From JADJNW01 sp964549655 (GTDB lineage Bacteria; Bacteroidota; Bacteroidia; Chitinophagales; Saprospiraceae): a stretch of DNA of 28,963 nt. Where the stretch lies: positions 1-28,963 of the forward strand of contig CAZJXN010000056.1 of NCBI GenBank assembly GCA_964549655.1, in the 5' to 3' direction. Within the stretch, counting starts at the first letter, position 1. The number at the start of each line of letters is the position of its first letter. A program made the translations under genes and the position numbers. Positions 1 through 8,074 of the stretch are shown here, piece by piece. Under the pieces are notes generated by a model. The model had not been told where the DNA came from. It worked only from the letters and a program-made list of their open reading frames with translations, and searched no databases.

Positions 1-315
1 CTCCGCATTCCCTAATATAAAAATTGCTTGTTGAGCACTTACAAAATGTTCGTTCAATTTACTTGCTTCCACTATCATCAATTCTGAAAAATCACAACCG
101 GTATAGGTCACGCCGTCCGCTGCTTGAAGTACGTTTTTACAAAAGAAACCATTGCCCATACCGATTTCGAGAATCGTATCATTCGGTTTTATATTTAATG
201 CTGCAATAGCCTGATTATTAATTAATTCGTTGGAGGCATTCATGCTTTCGCCTACTTTTTTGCCCATTTCGCCGTGTGGCTGGCGTAGTTGAGCGGCTAA
301 GAGTTGGAAATCCAT
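1..315 (-). CDS. Class I SAM-dependent methyltransferase, partial (N-terminal part)
   Basis: The reading frame is open from the ATG at 313-315 to the window edge, giving 105 residues; the C-terminus lies outside the window. A Rossmann-fold motif I is visible as ILEIGMGNG (about residues 48-56). It is followed by an acidic motif II, TGCDFSELM, whose Asp75 would bind the ribose of S-adenosylmethionine. An N-terminal helical cap carrying HGEMGKKVGESMN is common in small-molecule methyltransferases of the Methyltransf_11/25 type. The substrate cannot be told from this part. The gene is transcribed away from the protease gene at 509-2161, with the terminator-like hairpin at 477-507 between them. 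The family call is firm; the specificity is unknown. Confidence 0.8.
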   Translation of the reverse strand, partial: MDFQLLAAQLRQPHGEMGKKVGESMNASNELINNQAIAALNIKPNDTILEIGMGNGFFCKNVLQAADGVTYTGCDFSELMIVEASKLNEHFVSAQQAIFILGNAE

Positions 316-363
316 TTAATAAATTAGTATTTATTTGTTATAAAAGAGCTTCGTATATCTTTT

Positions 364-371
364 CAAAGATA
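364..371 (-). promoter_or_regulatory. Possible Bacteroidota -7 box for the methyltransferase
   Basis: Read on the minus strand this is TATCTTTG, an exact match to the Bacteroidota -7 consensus TAnnTTTG, about 50 nt before the ATG at 315. No TTTG -33 box is present at the expected 19-nt spacing, so the call is weak. Confidence 0.35.
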
Positions 372-476
372 CAATAAAACCATTTCTATTATAGAATCCA
401 TCCCCAATTGTTACAATAAAAAATCGCCCGACGAATGTAACTCCATCAGACGATTGCTTTTTATAATCAAATGCAA

Positions 477-507
477 GATTTACTAAATTTTTGAAATTTA
501 GCAAATC
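477..507 (-). terminator. Stem-loop terminator after the astacin-like protease gene
   Basis: GATTTACTAAATTT and AAATTTAGCAAATC form a stem of about 14 bp around a 3-nt loop, one base beyond the stop codon of the protease gene. Close relatives of this hairpin follow two other genes in this window (7317-7347 and 16079-16108), so it looks like a dispersed AT-rich terminator family. The stem is followed on the minus strand by a T-poor tract, so it could equally be an RNA-stabilising 3' hairpin. Confidence 0.6.
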
Positions 508-508
508 A

Positions 509-2161
509 TTACCGAATATTCAACACATCTGCTTTGCCATCCCCATTAAAATCGCCGAAAGCGAGTTGGGAGATGGTTTGTAAAGACGTGCGTATATTTT
601 GCCAAGCTGTATTTCCACTGTATGCTACTTGCCAAACGCCAGCATTGGTGCGGAAAATATCGGTTTTACCATCGCCGTCAAAATCTTTAAAAGCCAAAGC
701 CGTTATTGCTGGCGTAGCTTGTGTAAAGAGCAATTGCCAAGTGGAAGTGCCGCTCCAAGAGATTTCGAATTTGCCGGTAGCAACCGTTACGCGCAGCACG
801 TCCGCTTTTTTATCGCCGTTAAAATCACCAAATGCCAACTCCGGTAGGGTAGGGTAGGTCGTATTATTGTTCAAATTTTGAAAAGTACTCGTGCCGCTCC
901 ACGAAATCTGCCACTTGCGCGTGGAAGGATTTACATAAAAAACGTCGGTTTTACCATCTGCATTGAAATCGGCGAAACGCAAGTCTTTTACAGTTATATT
1001 GTTGGTATTCAACGCTTTCCAAGCGTTTGCGCCAATCGTCCATACTTCCCATTTTCCATTATTTCTAAATATATCGGTTTTACCATCGGCATTGAAATCG
1101 CCAAACGCCAGTTCGCTCACAGGAATTGTAAAAGACTGAAAAACCTGCCACTCGCCCGTTGTACTCCAAGAAATTTCCCACTTACCCGTCGTCGCATTCG
1201 TGCGAAACGCATCTGTTTTTTTATCCCCATTAAAATCGCCAAAAGCTAATTCTGCCAGCATTGCGTTCCCAACTTTTACACTTTGCCAATTATTTATACC
1301 ATTCGTTGACGTGTACCAGATGTTATTGCAATTCGGTATCGTACGTGTGCCTGTAAACGGATACAATTTACCCAAAAAACTTTTATCTTCATCCGAAAGC
1401 ACCGTGTTATTGCTAACCTGAAAATTACCAATCGTATGGGCTTCCGGCACGGAGTAGTGCATGATAGAAGCGGGGTCATATTTACAAAATTGCGTTTGCG
1501 CAGTATTATATCGTTCAAATAAATTATGATTTACATCCTCGCGCGTCCAGTTATTGGGAGCTGCTGTATAATATTCATATACCTTTGCTGTATCCCAAGG
1601 AATACCTGCTACTGGGTGTTGGTGCTCGTGAATCATGCCCAGCGCGTGTCCAAATTCGTGGAGCGTGGTGCGACTAAATTCTTGATCAGACGTTTTGCTA
1701 TCAAACCAACCGAAATTCATGGTCGCGGTATTCTGGTCCAAATAATTCGCGTCTTTTCCAAAATAAGACCACGAGCCACCTTTTTCAAAAGCGATACGAA
1801 TCTCTGCCGTGCCACTGGCTACTTGTTGAAATTTAATGTTGGCGAATTCTTCCCACAGCTTGGCATTTTGCATTACTTTGCCTTGTAAGTATGCATCGCC
1901 GCCGAGGAAGCGAATGCGCACGGTTTGTCCGACATTCCACAATTTACTGGCTATGACTGCCGCTTTTTCGGGCGACTGCTTTCCAGTAATTATATATTTA
2001 TCAATACAAACGTGTAATTCGCTGTCGTCCAATGTTATAAATCCTTCTGTTGCGATTGAATCTTCTGGTACAAATTCCTCTTTTTCACAGCTTATTGCAA
2101 ATAAAGATAATATCATTCCAAGCGCTATCACGAGCGCCACTTGAAAGCGTGTTTGCTTCAT
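509..2161 (-). CDS. Astacin-like (M12A) zinc metalloprotease lipoprotein with FG-GAP/VCBS-type repeats
   Basis: The start chosen is the ATG at 2161 rather than the one 19 codons upstream, because it places a lipoprotein signal peptide directly at the N-terminus (MKQTRF, hydrophobic stretch, lipobox AISC with Cys25). The 550-residue product has the astacin zinc motif HEFGHALGMIHEH (His168, His172, His178, catalytic Glu169) and a Met-turn, SIMHYS, near residue 234. After about residue 300 come six repeats of the form LAFGDFNGDGKTDIFR. Each carries a DxNxDGxxD-like calcium loop, as in FG-GAP/VCBS beta-propeller repeats. The enzyme probably hydrolyses proteins or peptides at the outer membrane surface, with the propeller binding a ligand or matrix; this is inferred from the family. 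There is no T9SS C-terminal domain; export would be by Sec and the lipoprotein pathway. Confidence 0.88.
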   Translation of the reverse strand: MKQTRFQVALVIALGMILSLFAISCEKEEFVPEDSIATEGFITLDDSELHVCIDKYIITGKQSPEKAAVIASKLWNVGQTVRIRFLGGDAYLQGKVMQNAKLWEEFANIKFQQVASGTAEIRIAFEKGGSWSYFGKDANYLDQNTATMNFGWFDSKTSDQEFSRTTLHEFGHALGMIHEHQHPVAGIPWDTAKVYEYYTAAPNNWTREDVNHNLFERYNTAQTQFCKYDPASIMHYSVPEAHTIGNFQVSNNTVLSDEDKSFLGKLYPFTGTRTIPNCNNIWYTSTNGINNWQSVKVGNAMLAELAFGDFNGDKKTDAFRTNATTGKWEISWSTTGEWQVFQSFTIPVSELAFGDFNADGKTDIFRNNGKWEVWTIGANAWKALNTNNITVKDLRFADFNADGKTDVFYVNPSTRKWQISWSGTSTFQNLNNNTTYPTLPELAFGDFNGDKKADVLRVTVATGKFEISWSGTSTWQLLFTQATPAITALAFKDFDGDGKTDIFRTNAGVWQVAYSGNTAWQNIRTSLQTISQLAFGDFNGDGKADVLNIR

Positions 2162-2401
2162 GCTACTAATTTTGAATTGAAATATTTGATGAATAAGTAA
2201 ATGCAAATTCTTTAACAAAATTTTAAGAATTGTAAAGTAGCGTGTGGAACGATATGCGTTTTATTTAGAAGTGATAATTTAAATATGATAAACGGACTTT
2301 CAAATTGAATTACTGTTGCCGCATTTATTAACGCAAGAAGTGTGGTGAAAATTCCAATGTTGGAACATTATTAGTGTCGGGCGCGCGACTTTATATTTTG
2401 A
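2162..2401. other. Intergenic region upstream of the protease gene
   Basis: No gene is visible. The stretch is AT-rich and must hold the promoter of the minus-strand protease gene, but no convincing TTTG-N19-TAnnTTTG match was found. A small palindrome, TTCCAA-TG-TTGGAA, lies at 2352-2365 and could be an operator. Confidence 0.4.
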
Positions 2402-2459
2402 TTAACACATAGTCACATAGGGTCATAAAAGAATGTATAACCATGTGACTATGTGTTAA
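2402..2459. terminator. Long inverted repeat after the S9 peptidase gene
   Basis: The arms 2402-2420 (TTAACACATAGTCACATAG) and 2441-2459 (CCATGTGACTATGTGTTAA) pair over 19 bp with one mismatch around a 20-nt loop. The element begins 8 nt after the peptidase stop codon. The position suggests termination. The length and the unusual, non-GC-rich stem also fit a mobile palindromic repeat that has settled at a gene end. Confidence 0.6.
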
Positions 2460-2467
2460 AATGTTAC

Positions 2468-4567
2468 TTATTGCGAGCCGCTCGCTTTAGCCACCTCTTC
2501 TCCTGTTGGCATTTCCTCTTCCTCCTTCCACAAATATTTATTGAACCACTGCCAGTTGTGCCACATGGCTGCGAGGCGCTCTTTTGGTTTATTGATACCA
2601 TGCCCAAAGCCTTTGTACACCACGAGTTTGGCAGGAACGCCATTATCTTGCAAACCTTGTAATAACTCATACGCATTGGCAATCGGGACGCGGCGGTCGA
2701 GCTCTCCGTGTTGAATCAGCGTAGGGGTTTTCGCTTTTTTAATAGTCGTCATTGGAGACGTTTTTAAATAAATAGCAGCATCATCCCAAGGCGTTGCTTT
2801 CAAATATTGGCGCGTGAAAGGGTGAATATCTGTATTTACATAATAAGTCATCCAATTGGAAATGCCTGCGCCGACGGAAATCGCTTTGAAACGGTCCGTA
2901 TTCGTAGTCAAAAAAGCAGAAATATAACCACCCTGACTCCAACCCATACAGCCCATGCGACTTTCATCCACCATGCCTTGTTTGACTAAATAATCTACGC
3001 CCGACATTACATCCCACATATCACCTACGCCAAGATTACTTACATTCAAAGAACGAAATTTTTCACCATAACCCGCCGAACCCCGATAATTAGGACGCAA
3101 CACAAGTGCCTCTTTTTCAAGCCATTGCAGCACCGGATACACGCCACCCGTGATAGGCGCGGGCACGTCAATGCCCGTCGGACCGCCGTGAATCATGACT
3201 AGTAAAGGGTATTTTTTTGTAGGGTCAAAATTTTTCGGCTTATGCAAAACGCCCTCAATCTCTGCGCCATCCTGACTTTTCCAGCGAATGACTTCACTGT
3301 TTCCAGTCGCCCAATTTTCAATTTGCTGGGTCATACTTGTCAACTGAATTGGCTTTGGCGCAGCAAGCGTCGTTTTAAAAACTTCACTCAACGTGGTACT
3401 ACTTGAAGCGGTGTACGCCATCACTTTACCATCTTTTGAAAAACTGTATCCATTTATCAATTCTGCCGGAAGATTCATCGCTTTTGCTTGTCCGGTCGCA
3501 GGGTCTACTCGAAATAGCGCGCGTTTGGTGCGTTGCCAGCCGGCAAAATAAATACCATCGGGTGTCCATTGAAAACCCCCCACCGTTTCATCAAAGTCAG
3601 TGGCGATTTGTGTCGGTGCACCACCATTTACATTGACCCAAAACACTTTATTATTTTTATAAAATTGTGACAAGGTATCATTCACACTACTGGTAAATAG
3701 AATTTTTTTAGAATCGGGTGACCAGGCTGCGAAGAAGTCTCCGGCAGGGTTTTGCACGACTGGATTTACTTTTTTATTTGCAATATCCAAAACCATTACA
3801 TCGGCATAAATAGACGAATTAATCAAGGGATTGCGCTGCTGTGTGAATGCAATACTTTTCCCATCGGGCGACCAACCAAATCCATTCACCGTAAAACTGC
3901 CTTCCGTGAGGCGCGTTGGTTTCGGCAAATTAATACAATCATTCTTTTTCGTAGAGTCTTTACTTTCATTATAACGAGGCAACTCGTTTGTAAATAAATC
4001 GGGTTTGAAATCTACCACCCACAAGTGACTCAGGCGATATTCTTCATCATCGAATGCCCAGCCGCCGTAGCGCTCTTTTTTCGTTTTATCCGCTTTACTT
4101 TCTGCTTCTTGTTTAGTAAATGCAAATTGCTTCCCGTCGGGCGACCACTCATAGCCACCAATGCCATCCTCTTCATTCGTCACTTGTTGGGCTTCGCCGC
4201 CATTCGCGCGCAGGACGTAGATTTGATTTTTACTGCCTCGGTCGGCGAGAAATGCAATCCATTTTCCATCGGGAGACCATGCGGGCGAGGTGCTGCCGCC
4301 CTTGTTGGTGCGCGTGAGTTGGAAAGCGGCTTCGTCCTTGCGGGCGAGCCAGATTTCGGTGTCGTAGCTGTTTTCTTTCCAGTCGGTGCTACCTACCGTG
4401 AAGACCACGTGCTGCCCGTCGGGCGAGATGGTTGGGCTACCGGCATTGCGCAAAGCGATGACTTGTTCAAAGGAGACGCTGGCATTTTTTTGCGCCAAAG
4501 CGAAATTGGAAGTAATTAAAAATGAAAAAAGGAAGAATGAAAGAATGAGTAATTTAGGTGTGCTCAT
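2468..4567 (-). CDS. S9 family peptidase (prolyl oligopeptidase / acylaminoacyl peptidase type), secreted
   Basis: The 699-residue protein starts with a Sec signal peptide (MSTPKLLILSFFLFSFLI, cleavage after about ALA-Q at residue 26). Residues 35-410 contain repeated PD40/WD40-like blades with the signature SPDGK (for example PAWSPDGKWIAFLAD), forming the seven-bladed propeller that gates substrate entry. The C-terminal alpha/beta-hydrolase domain has the nucleophile elbow GWSQGGY (Ser544), an acid residue in HGELDRRVP (Asp624) and the histidine in GFGHG (His656), so the catalytic triad is complete. The family cleaves short peptides, typically after proline or by removing N-terminal dipeptides or acylated residues, here in the periplasm. 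It stands alone, with a long inverted repeat just after its stop codon. The exact specificity cannot be read from sequence. Confidence 0.93.
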   Translation of the reverse strand: MSTPKLLILSFFLFSFLITSNFALAQKNASVSFEQVIALRNAGSPTISPDGQHVVFTVGSTDWKENSYDTEIWLARKDEAAFQLTRTNKGGSTSPAWSPDGKWIAFLADRGSKNQIYVLRANGGEAQQVTNEEDGIGGYEWSPDGKQFAFTKQEAESKADKTKKERYGGWAFDDEEYRLSHLWVVDFKPDLFTNELPRYNESKDSTKKNDCINLPKPTRLTEGSFTVNGFGWSPDGKSIAFTQQRNPLINSSIYADVMVLDIANKKVNPVVQNPAGDFFAAWSPDSKKILFTSSVNDTLSQFYKNNKVFWVNVNGGAPTQIATDFDETVGGFQWTPDGIYFAGWQRTKRALFRVDPATGQAKAMNLPAELINGYSFSKDGKVMAYTASSSTTLSEVFKTTLAAPKPIQLTSMTQQIENWATGNSEVIRWKSQDGAEIEGVLHKPKNFDPTKKYPLLVMIHGGPTGIDVPAPITGGVYPVLQWLEKEALVLRPNYRGSAGYGEKFRSLNVSNLGVGDMWDVMSGVDYLVKQGMVDESRMGCMGWSQGGYISAFLTTNTDRFKAISVGAGISNWMTYYVNTDIHPFTRQYLKATPWDDAAIYLKTSPMTTIKKAKTPTLIQHGELDRRVPIANAYELLQGLQDNGVPAKLVVYKGFGHGINKPKERLAAMWHNWQWFNKYLWKEEEEMPTGEEVAKASGSQ

Positions 4568-4695
4568 GTTAAGTTCGATTTTTGCTTTTCAAAATACAAA
4601 TTTCTTTCTTAACAAAGAGGGTAGAGGAAAAATAATGTTGCAGGAAGTGTTAGACGTTGACATTTTTTTCATCTTTTTTGGCACTTTTTGCGACA

Positions 4696-4881
4696 CTTAT
4701 CACATTAATTGGAACGCGGATGACGCGGATTTTTGCGGATTTTTCGTTCAATTTTGACATGACTCGAAAAACCAATTTTAGTTCAAAACTTCTGTATAAA
4801 ATTAAAAATTTTACAGGTTTCCAGTTACAAGCGTAAATCCGTGCGAATCCATTCAATCCGCGTTCCAATTAATGTGATAAG
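4696..4881. repeat. MITE-like element with perfect 26-bp terminal inverted repeats
   Basis: The 26-bp arms 4696-4721 (CTTATCACATTAATTGGAACGCGGAT) and 4856-4881 are exact reverse complements, enclosing 134 bp without a credible gene. Inside each arm the motif GCGGAT recurs (GGATGACGCGGAT, TTTGCGGATTTTT). Further homology to a sequence at about 17809-17892 extends leftward of the left arm to about 4673. Short ORFs crossing the element are artefacts. It occupies the 356-bp space between the S9 peptidase and the AsmA-like gene. It is a non-coding dispersed palindromic element; no transposase of matching type is adjacent. Confidence 0.8.
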
Positions 4882-4923
4882 AGATGTAATAAGAGCACAT
4901 AACGCAGGTTGCTGTTCAGCACA

Positions 4924-6672
4924 TCAATCATTCTTCGATTCCGGAATTTTATTAATATTATAAACTGACAGCACGCCCGAAAAAATAGACTGCCACCAAT
5001 AATGAAAAATCATGCGGCGAGGGTCGCGGGCCACGTCAATCGTGCCCATCCGCTTTTCCTTATCCTTGTCGTCATCAAGGTTTTTCTTTACAATAAAGGT
5101 GTTAAGCACGAATGTTTTGAGAAATGATTTATCTTTTTCACCATCATTTTTCCGCTCTTTGCGCTCTTCTTTTCGTTCTTCCCGGCGTTCCTTGCGTTCT
5201 TCTTTCCGCTCCTGCTTATCCGCCTTTTCATTATCTGCTATATTTTTATCATTATCTTTATCCTCTTTTTCTTTATCTTCTTCCGTTTTTTTAAAGGTAA
5301 CTACTTTCAGGTCTGTATAATTCATTTCTAAATCACCAACGGAGCGAACGTTATTATATTTAAACTTAAACTTTACATATTTCATGTCACCCGATTCTAT
5401 CTTGGCATTGGCAGTGGGTTCCAAAATTTGATTGACTTTGGGCATCGAAAAATCAGATAGCGTACCACTTGCATAATAATCGCCATCGGGCTGTGCTGGA
5501 AATATAAAATCGGCGACCAAATTGCCCGTACCCAGAAACTGCGCCGTGACCGCCATCGTCATAGGCTTGGCTTTCGCAGGCTGTTTCGTGCTTACAATAT
5601 TACAAATCACGGCGTGGATTTTATTAAAGAAAATGCTGCCCATGTCCCCACCTGTTGGCGGAATTTCTTCGTGCTTTACATAGCCATTTTTTATTTCTAA
5701 AGTGTCCAAGCGCATGGCGATACCCATGTCTCTCAGCATTTGCACGGGCAATTCTTTATCCGGTTTATTTAGAAACGGATAGGTTTTATTAATATGTGAT
5801 TCTAACCAAAAATCAGTCAATCCAATATACCGAGCTTTCAAATCAAAACGGGGCGAACTCGTCATCACTAAGCCGCGAGCCATCATTCTTGGAATAATGG
5901 TAATAACTCGACCCTGTTCTTTACCTAATTTTCGAGCAAAGGTAGCTTTAGTGAACATCGGCAGCATCAGAATGGAATCTGCAGCCAATTCTTGTGTTTC
6001 TGTGTTGTAGCTCGCCGCTTTTACATCCAGCGTGTACATCGCTTTTGGCAATTCTATTCGCATTCTTGATGCAGCAGTCTGCCCGATTTGCCATAGCAGC
6101 GGCTTATCTTGCTCATTTTTGACAGCAATATTTTTCAGACTTACTTTGCCCAACGTCGTGACGCGCACAGGTTTTTCTGTGTTGTCATTGATGCGCCACT
6201 TGCCTTCGTCCATATCAAGTTTTCGGATGAAAAAGTTGGTGATGCGCGGATTCGTATTGCTGCTATCTACTTTCTTTTCTTTTACTTTTTTTGCATCCAC
6301 TTTAAATGTTTGAATATACGGCTCCGTCAAATGCACAGAACGGATATGTAACTCTTTCTTTCTCAACACTTTCAACAAATCAATCCCTCGAATACTAATG
6401 GCGGCTGCATCGGCTTCTACTTTTGTATCAGCGGCATAATCTTCCGTAAATCGAACTTTCATGCCTTTTATTTCAATGCGATTTTGCCAAGGTCCGACCT
6501 GCAAGGAATCTAATTGGATTTGAATGCCCTGCTGTTCGAGGTCTGCCAGTTCCTTTCGGATAATCTCTTCTATTTTAGAAAAAACAAAGTAGCGCCCGCC
6601 TACATACAAGGCGAGGATGAATAAAGGGAGCAGCACAAGCAACGTAAATGCGCGGGATTTTTTGGACATCAT
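4924..6672 (-). CDS. AsmA-like / DUF748-type inner-membrane-anchored protein
   Basis: The 582-residue product begins MMSKKSRAFTLLVLLPLF, a single N-terminal membrane anchor (about residues 9-28) with a large extracytoplasmic part. The following segments (IQLDSLQVGPWQNRIEIKG; ISIRGIDLLKVLRKKELHI; VHLTEPYI) show the alternating beta-strand pattern of AsmA/TamB/DUF748 proteins. These form long beta-grooves and are linked to lipid transport or outer-membrane assembly. Residues about 455-515 are an extremely charged insert made almost only of Lys, Glu, Arg and Asp. It resumes with KTFVLNTFIVKK and a conserved-looking C-terminus. Two adjacent ATG codons (6672 and 6669) are possible starts. The function is an inference from fold-like features; no catalytic motif is seen. 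Confidence 0.6.
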   Translation of the reverse strand: MMSKKSRAFTLLVLLPLFILALYVGGRYFVFSKIEEIIRKELADLEQQGIQIQLDSLQVGPWQNRIEIKGMKVRFTEDYAADTKVEADAAAISIRGIDLLKVLRKKELHIRSVHLTEPYIQTFKVDAKKVKEKKVDSSNTNPRITNFFIRKLDMDEGKWRINDNTEKPVRVTTLGKVSLKNIAVKNEQDKPLLWQIGQTAASRMRIELPKAMYTLDVKAASYNTETQELAADSILMLPMFTKATFARKLGKEQGRVITIIPRMMARGLVMTSSPRFDLKARYIGLTDFWLESHINKTYPFLNKPDKELPVQMLRDMGIAMRLDTLEIKNGYVKHEEIPPTGGDMGSIFFNKIHAVICNIVSTKQPAKAKPMTMAVTAQFLGTGNLVADFIFPAQPDGDYYASGTLSDFSMPKVNQILEPTANAKIESGDMKYVKFKFKYNNVRSVGDLEMNYTDLKVVTFKKTEEDKEKEDKDNDKNIADNEKADKQERKEERKERREERKEERKERKNDGEKDKSFLKTFVLNTFIVKKNLDDDKDKEKRMGTIDVARDPRRMIFHYWWQSIFSGVLSVYNINKIPESKND

Positions 6673-6735
6673 TTTTTAGTATAATGTTTAATATTTGCCA
6701 TACAACGTGTGAGTAACGCTTTTGTCAGATTTTAC

Positions 6736-6743
6736 TACTTTTG
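6736..6743 (+). promoter_or_regulatory. Possible -7 box for the SPOUT methyltransferase gene
   Basis: TACTTTTG matches TAnnTTTG exactly, 44 nt before the ATG at 6788. The nearest TTTG (6721-6724) is only 11 nt upstream instead of about 19, so only the -7 part is supported. Confidence 0.35.
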
Positions 6744-6787
6744 TAACGAATTATTAACCATTAATCGAAACCTTATGGGTTTGTACC

Positions 6788-7318
6788 ATGCGAAAACTTG
6801 CCGTCACCGAACTGAATCGCCCGAGCGTCGAAACATTCCAACAACAACCCAAAACGCCCATCGTACTTGTACTTGACAACGTGCGCTCGGCACTCAACGT
6901 CGGCTCGGCATTTCGCACGGCAGATGCGTTTGCAATCGAACAAATTATTCTTTGCGGCATCACAGCGCAGCCGCCCAATCGAGAAATTACAAAAACAGCT
7001 CTTGGCGCGACCGAATCTATTCACTGGACGTATCAAAAAGACCCGATGGATGTAATGAAGGAATTAAAAATGAATAACTATAAAATAATTGCAGTTGAGC
7101 AAGCAGAGGGGAGTACGTTATTACAAGATTTTGAATTACAAGCAGATGCGAAATATGCGCTCGTTTTTGGTAATGAAGTGACTGGCGTAAGTGATAGTAT
7201 CATGTCGGTTGCGGATGCTGCCATCGAAATTCCGCAGTTTGGTACGAAGCATTCTTTGAATATTTCGGTATGTGTGGGGATTGTAGTGTGGGAGTTGTTT
7301 CGGAAGATGAAGTTTTGA
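6788..7318 (+). CDS. SpoU/TrmH-family RNA 2'-O-methyltransferase (SPOUT)
   Basis: This 176-residue protein has the three SPOUT motifs in order. Motif 1 is VLDNVRSALNVGSAFRTAD (Asn37 and Arg43 in the NxGxxxR core), motif 2 is LVFGNEVTGVS (Asn129, Glu130) and motif 3 is IEIPQFGTKHSLNISVCVG (Ser156-Leu-Asn158). Together these build the trefoil knot that binds S-adenosylmethionine and dimerises. It lacks the extra N-terminal RNA-binding domain of RlmB-like members and is close to the minimal length of the family. The substrate is a tRNA or rRNA ribose; which position cannot be told. The ATG at 6788 fits the start of the fold. The gene is monocistronic and ends inside a palindromic terminator. Confidence 0.9.
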   Translation: MRKLAVTELNRPSVETFQQQPKTPIVLVLDNVRSALNVGSAFRTADAFAIEQIILCGITAQPPNREITKTALGATESIHWTYQKDPMDVMKELKMNNYKIIAVEQAEGSTLLQDFELQADAKYALVFGNEVTGVSDSIMSVADAAIEIPQFGTKHSLNISVCVGIVVWELFRKMKF

Positions 7319-7347
7319 TTTAGTAAATCTTCAAGATTTGCTAAATC
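7317..7347 (+). terminator. Palindromic terminator overlapping the stop codon of the SPOUT gene
   Basis: GATTTAGTAAATCTT and AAGATTTGCTAAATC pair over 15 bp with one mismatch around a single base. The left arm overlaps the TGA stop at 7316-7318. It is the same sequence family as the hairpins at 477-507 and 16079-16108. Confidence 0.6.
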
Positions 7348-7432
7348 TCAATCCATAGAAAAAATTTGTAACAAAAGAGGAAACTGATTATCTTGAACCT
7401 ACGTTTTAAGGTAAGAAAATAAATTGTTGATT

Positions 7433-7654
7433 ATGATGCAGTTAACAAAGCCATTGACAAATTTGCAAATAACGTTGCTTAAAATATACAGTTTTGATAT
7501 CGAAGAAAAACAGCTATTAGAAATAAAAGACGTTTTAAGCAGATATTTCGCAGAAAAAGCAACCGAGGAAATGGACCGTTTGTGGGAAGAAAGAGGTTGG
7601 ACAAATGATACGATGAACGAATGGTTGCGCGGAGAAGAGGAATTAAACGCCTAA
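7433..7654 (+). CDS. Putative antitoxin of a PIN-domain toxin-antitoxin pair
   Basis: The product is 73 residues from the ATG at 7433; a second ATG follows at 7436, and codons upstream (TTG at 7424) are less likely starts. The protein is helical and acidic at its C-terminus (ERGWTNDTMNEWLRGEEELNA), with AEKATEEMDRLWEERGW in the middle. This resembles the short uncharacterised proteins that precede COG1569 PIN toxins in Bacteroidota. There is no obvious DNA-binding motif. The PIN gene begins 9 nt after its stop, so the two are surely co-transcribed. The antitoxin role is inferred from size, position and partner. Confidence 0.65.
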   Translation: MMQLTKPLTNLQITLLKIYSFDIEEKQLLEIKDVLSRYFAEKATEEMDRLWEERGWTNDTMNEWLRGEEELNA

Positions 7655-7663
7655 GAAAATAGC

Positions 7664-8074
7664 ATGAAAATTGTATTAGATACGAACTCTCTATTAGTAT
7701 GTATACCCAAACATTCAGATTTCAGACCAATATTTGATGCCATTATTTACGGAAAAATAAAATTGCTTATCAGTAATGATATTTTGTCTGAATATGCAGA
7801 AAAATTGGCGGAAAAAACGTCACAAATTGTCTCTTTTAATATTAGCGAATTTCTTGCCCAATCCAATCATGTAGAGCAAATAGAAATTTATTACCGCTGG
7901 CATTTAATTGAAAGAGATGTGGATGACAACAAATTTGTGGATTGTGCCGTCAGTGGCAACGCTGATTATCTAATTACAGATGATAAGCATTTTCGCAAGT
8001 TGAAAGAAGTGGGTTTTCCAATAGTGGAAGTTTTAAGAACAGCTGCATTTTTAGAAATTATAAAGAATATTTAA
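7664..8074 (+). CDS. PIN-domain ribonuclease toxin (COG1569 type)
   Basis: The 136-residue protein opens with MKIVLDTNSLL, where Asp6 is the first metal ligand of the PIN fold. Other expected acidic residues are Glu43 in ISNDILSEYAEK, Asp88 or Asp93 in VDDNKFVDCAVSG, and Asp106/Asp107 in ADYLITDDKHF. That set is the usual Mg-binding cluster of PIN nucleases, which cleave RNA when free of their antitoxin. The spacing and the DDNKFxxCA signature match the 'putative toxin-antitoxin system toxin component, PIN family' group. Together with the 73-residue partner upstream it forms a two-gene module between the SPOUT gene and pyruvate carboxylase. Cellular target unknown. Confidence 0.85.
   Translation: MKIVLDTNSLLVCIPKHSDFRPIFDAIIYGKIKLLISNDILSEYAEKLAEKTSQIVSFNISEFLAQSNHVEQIEIYYRWHLIERDVDDNKFVDCAVSGNADYLITDDKHFRKLKEVGFPIVEVLRTAAFLEIIKNI

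Noticed and set aside
878..1249. Plus-strand frames opposite the FG-GAP-type repeats of the astacin gene
   Set aside because: Their repeated look simply mirrors the repeats of the real gene.
4025..4519. A 164-codon plus-strand frame opposite the S9 peptidase gene
   Set aside because: It is antisense to a clearly coding gene with full motifs, and its translation shows no domain or signal; it is a frame shadow.
4386..4868. Small frames running through the inverted-repeat element on both strands
   Set aside because: They translate the non-coding repeat; the same peptide-like string appears in the subtilase leader only because the repeat is there too.
5012..5320. Serine/arginine/phenylalanine-rich plus-strand frame
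   Set aside because: It is the complement of the charged low-complexity tract in the AsmA-like gene.
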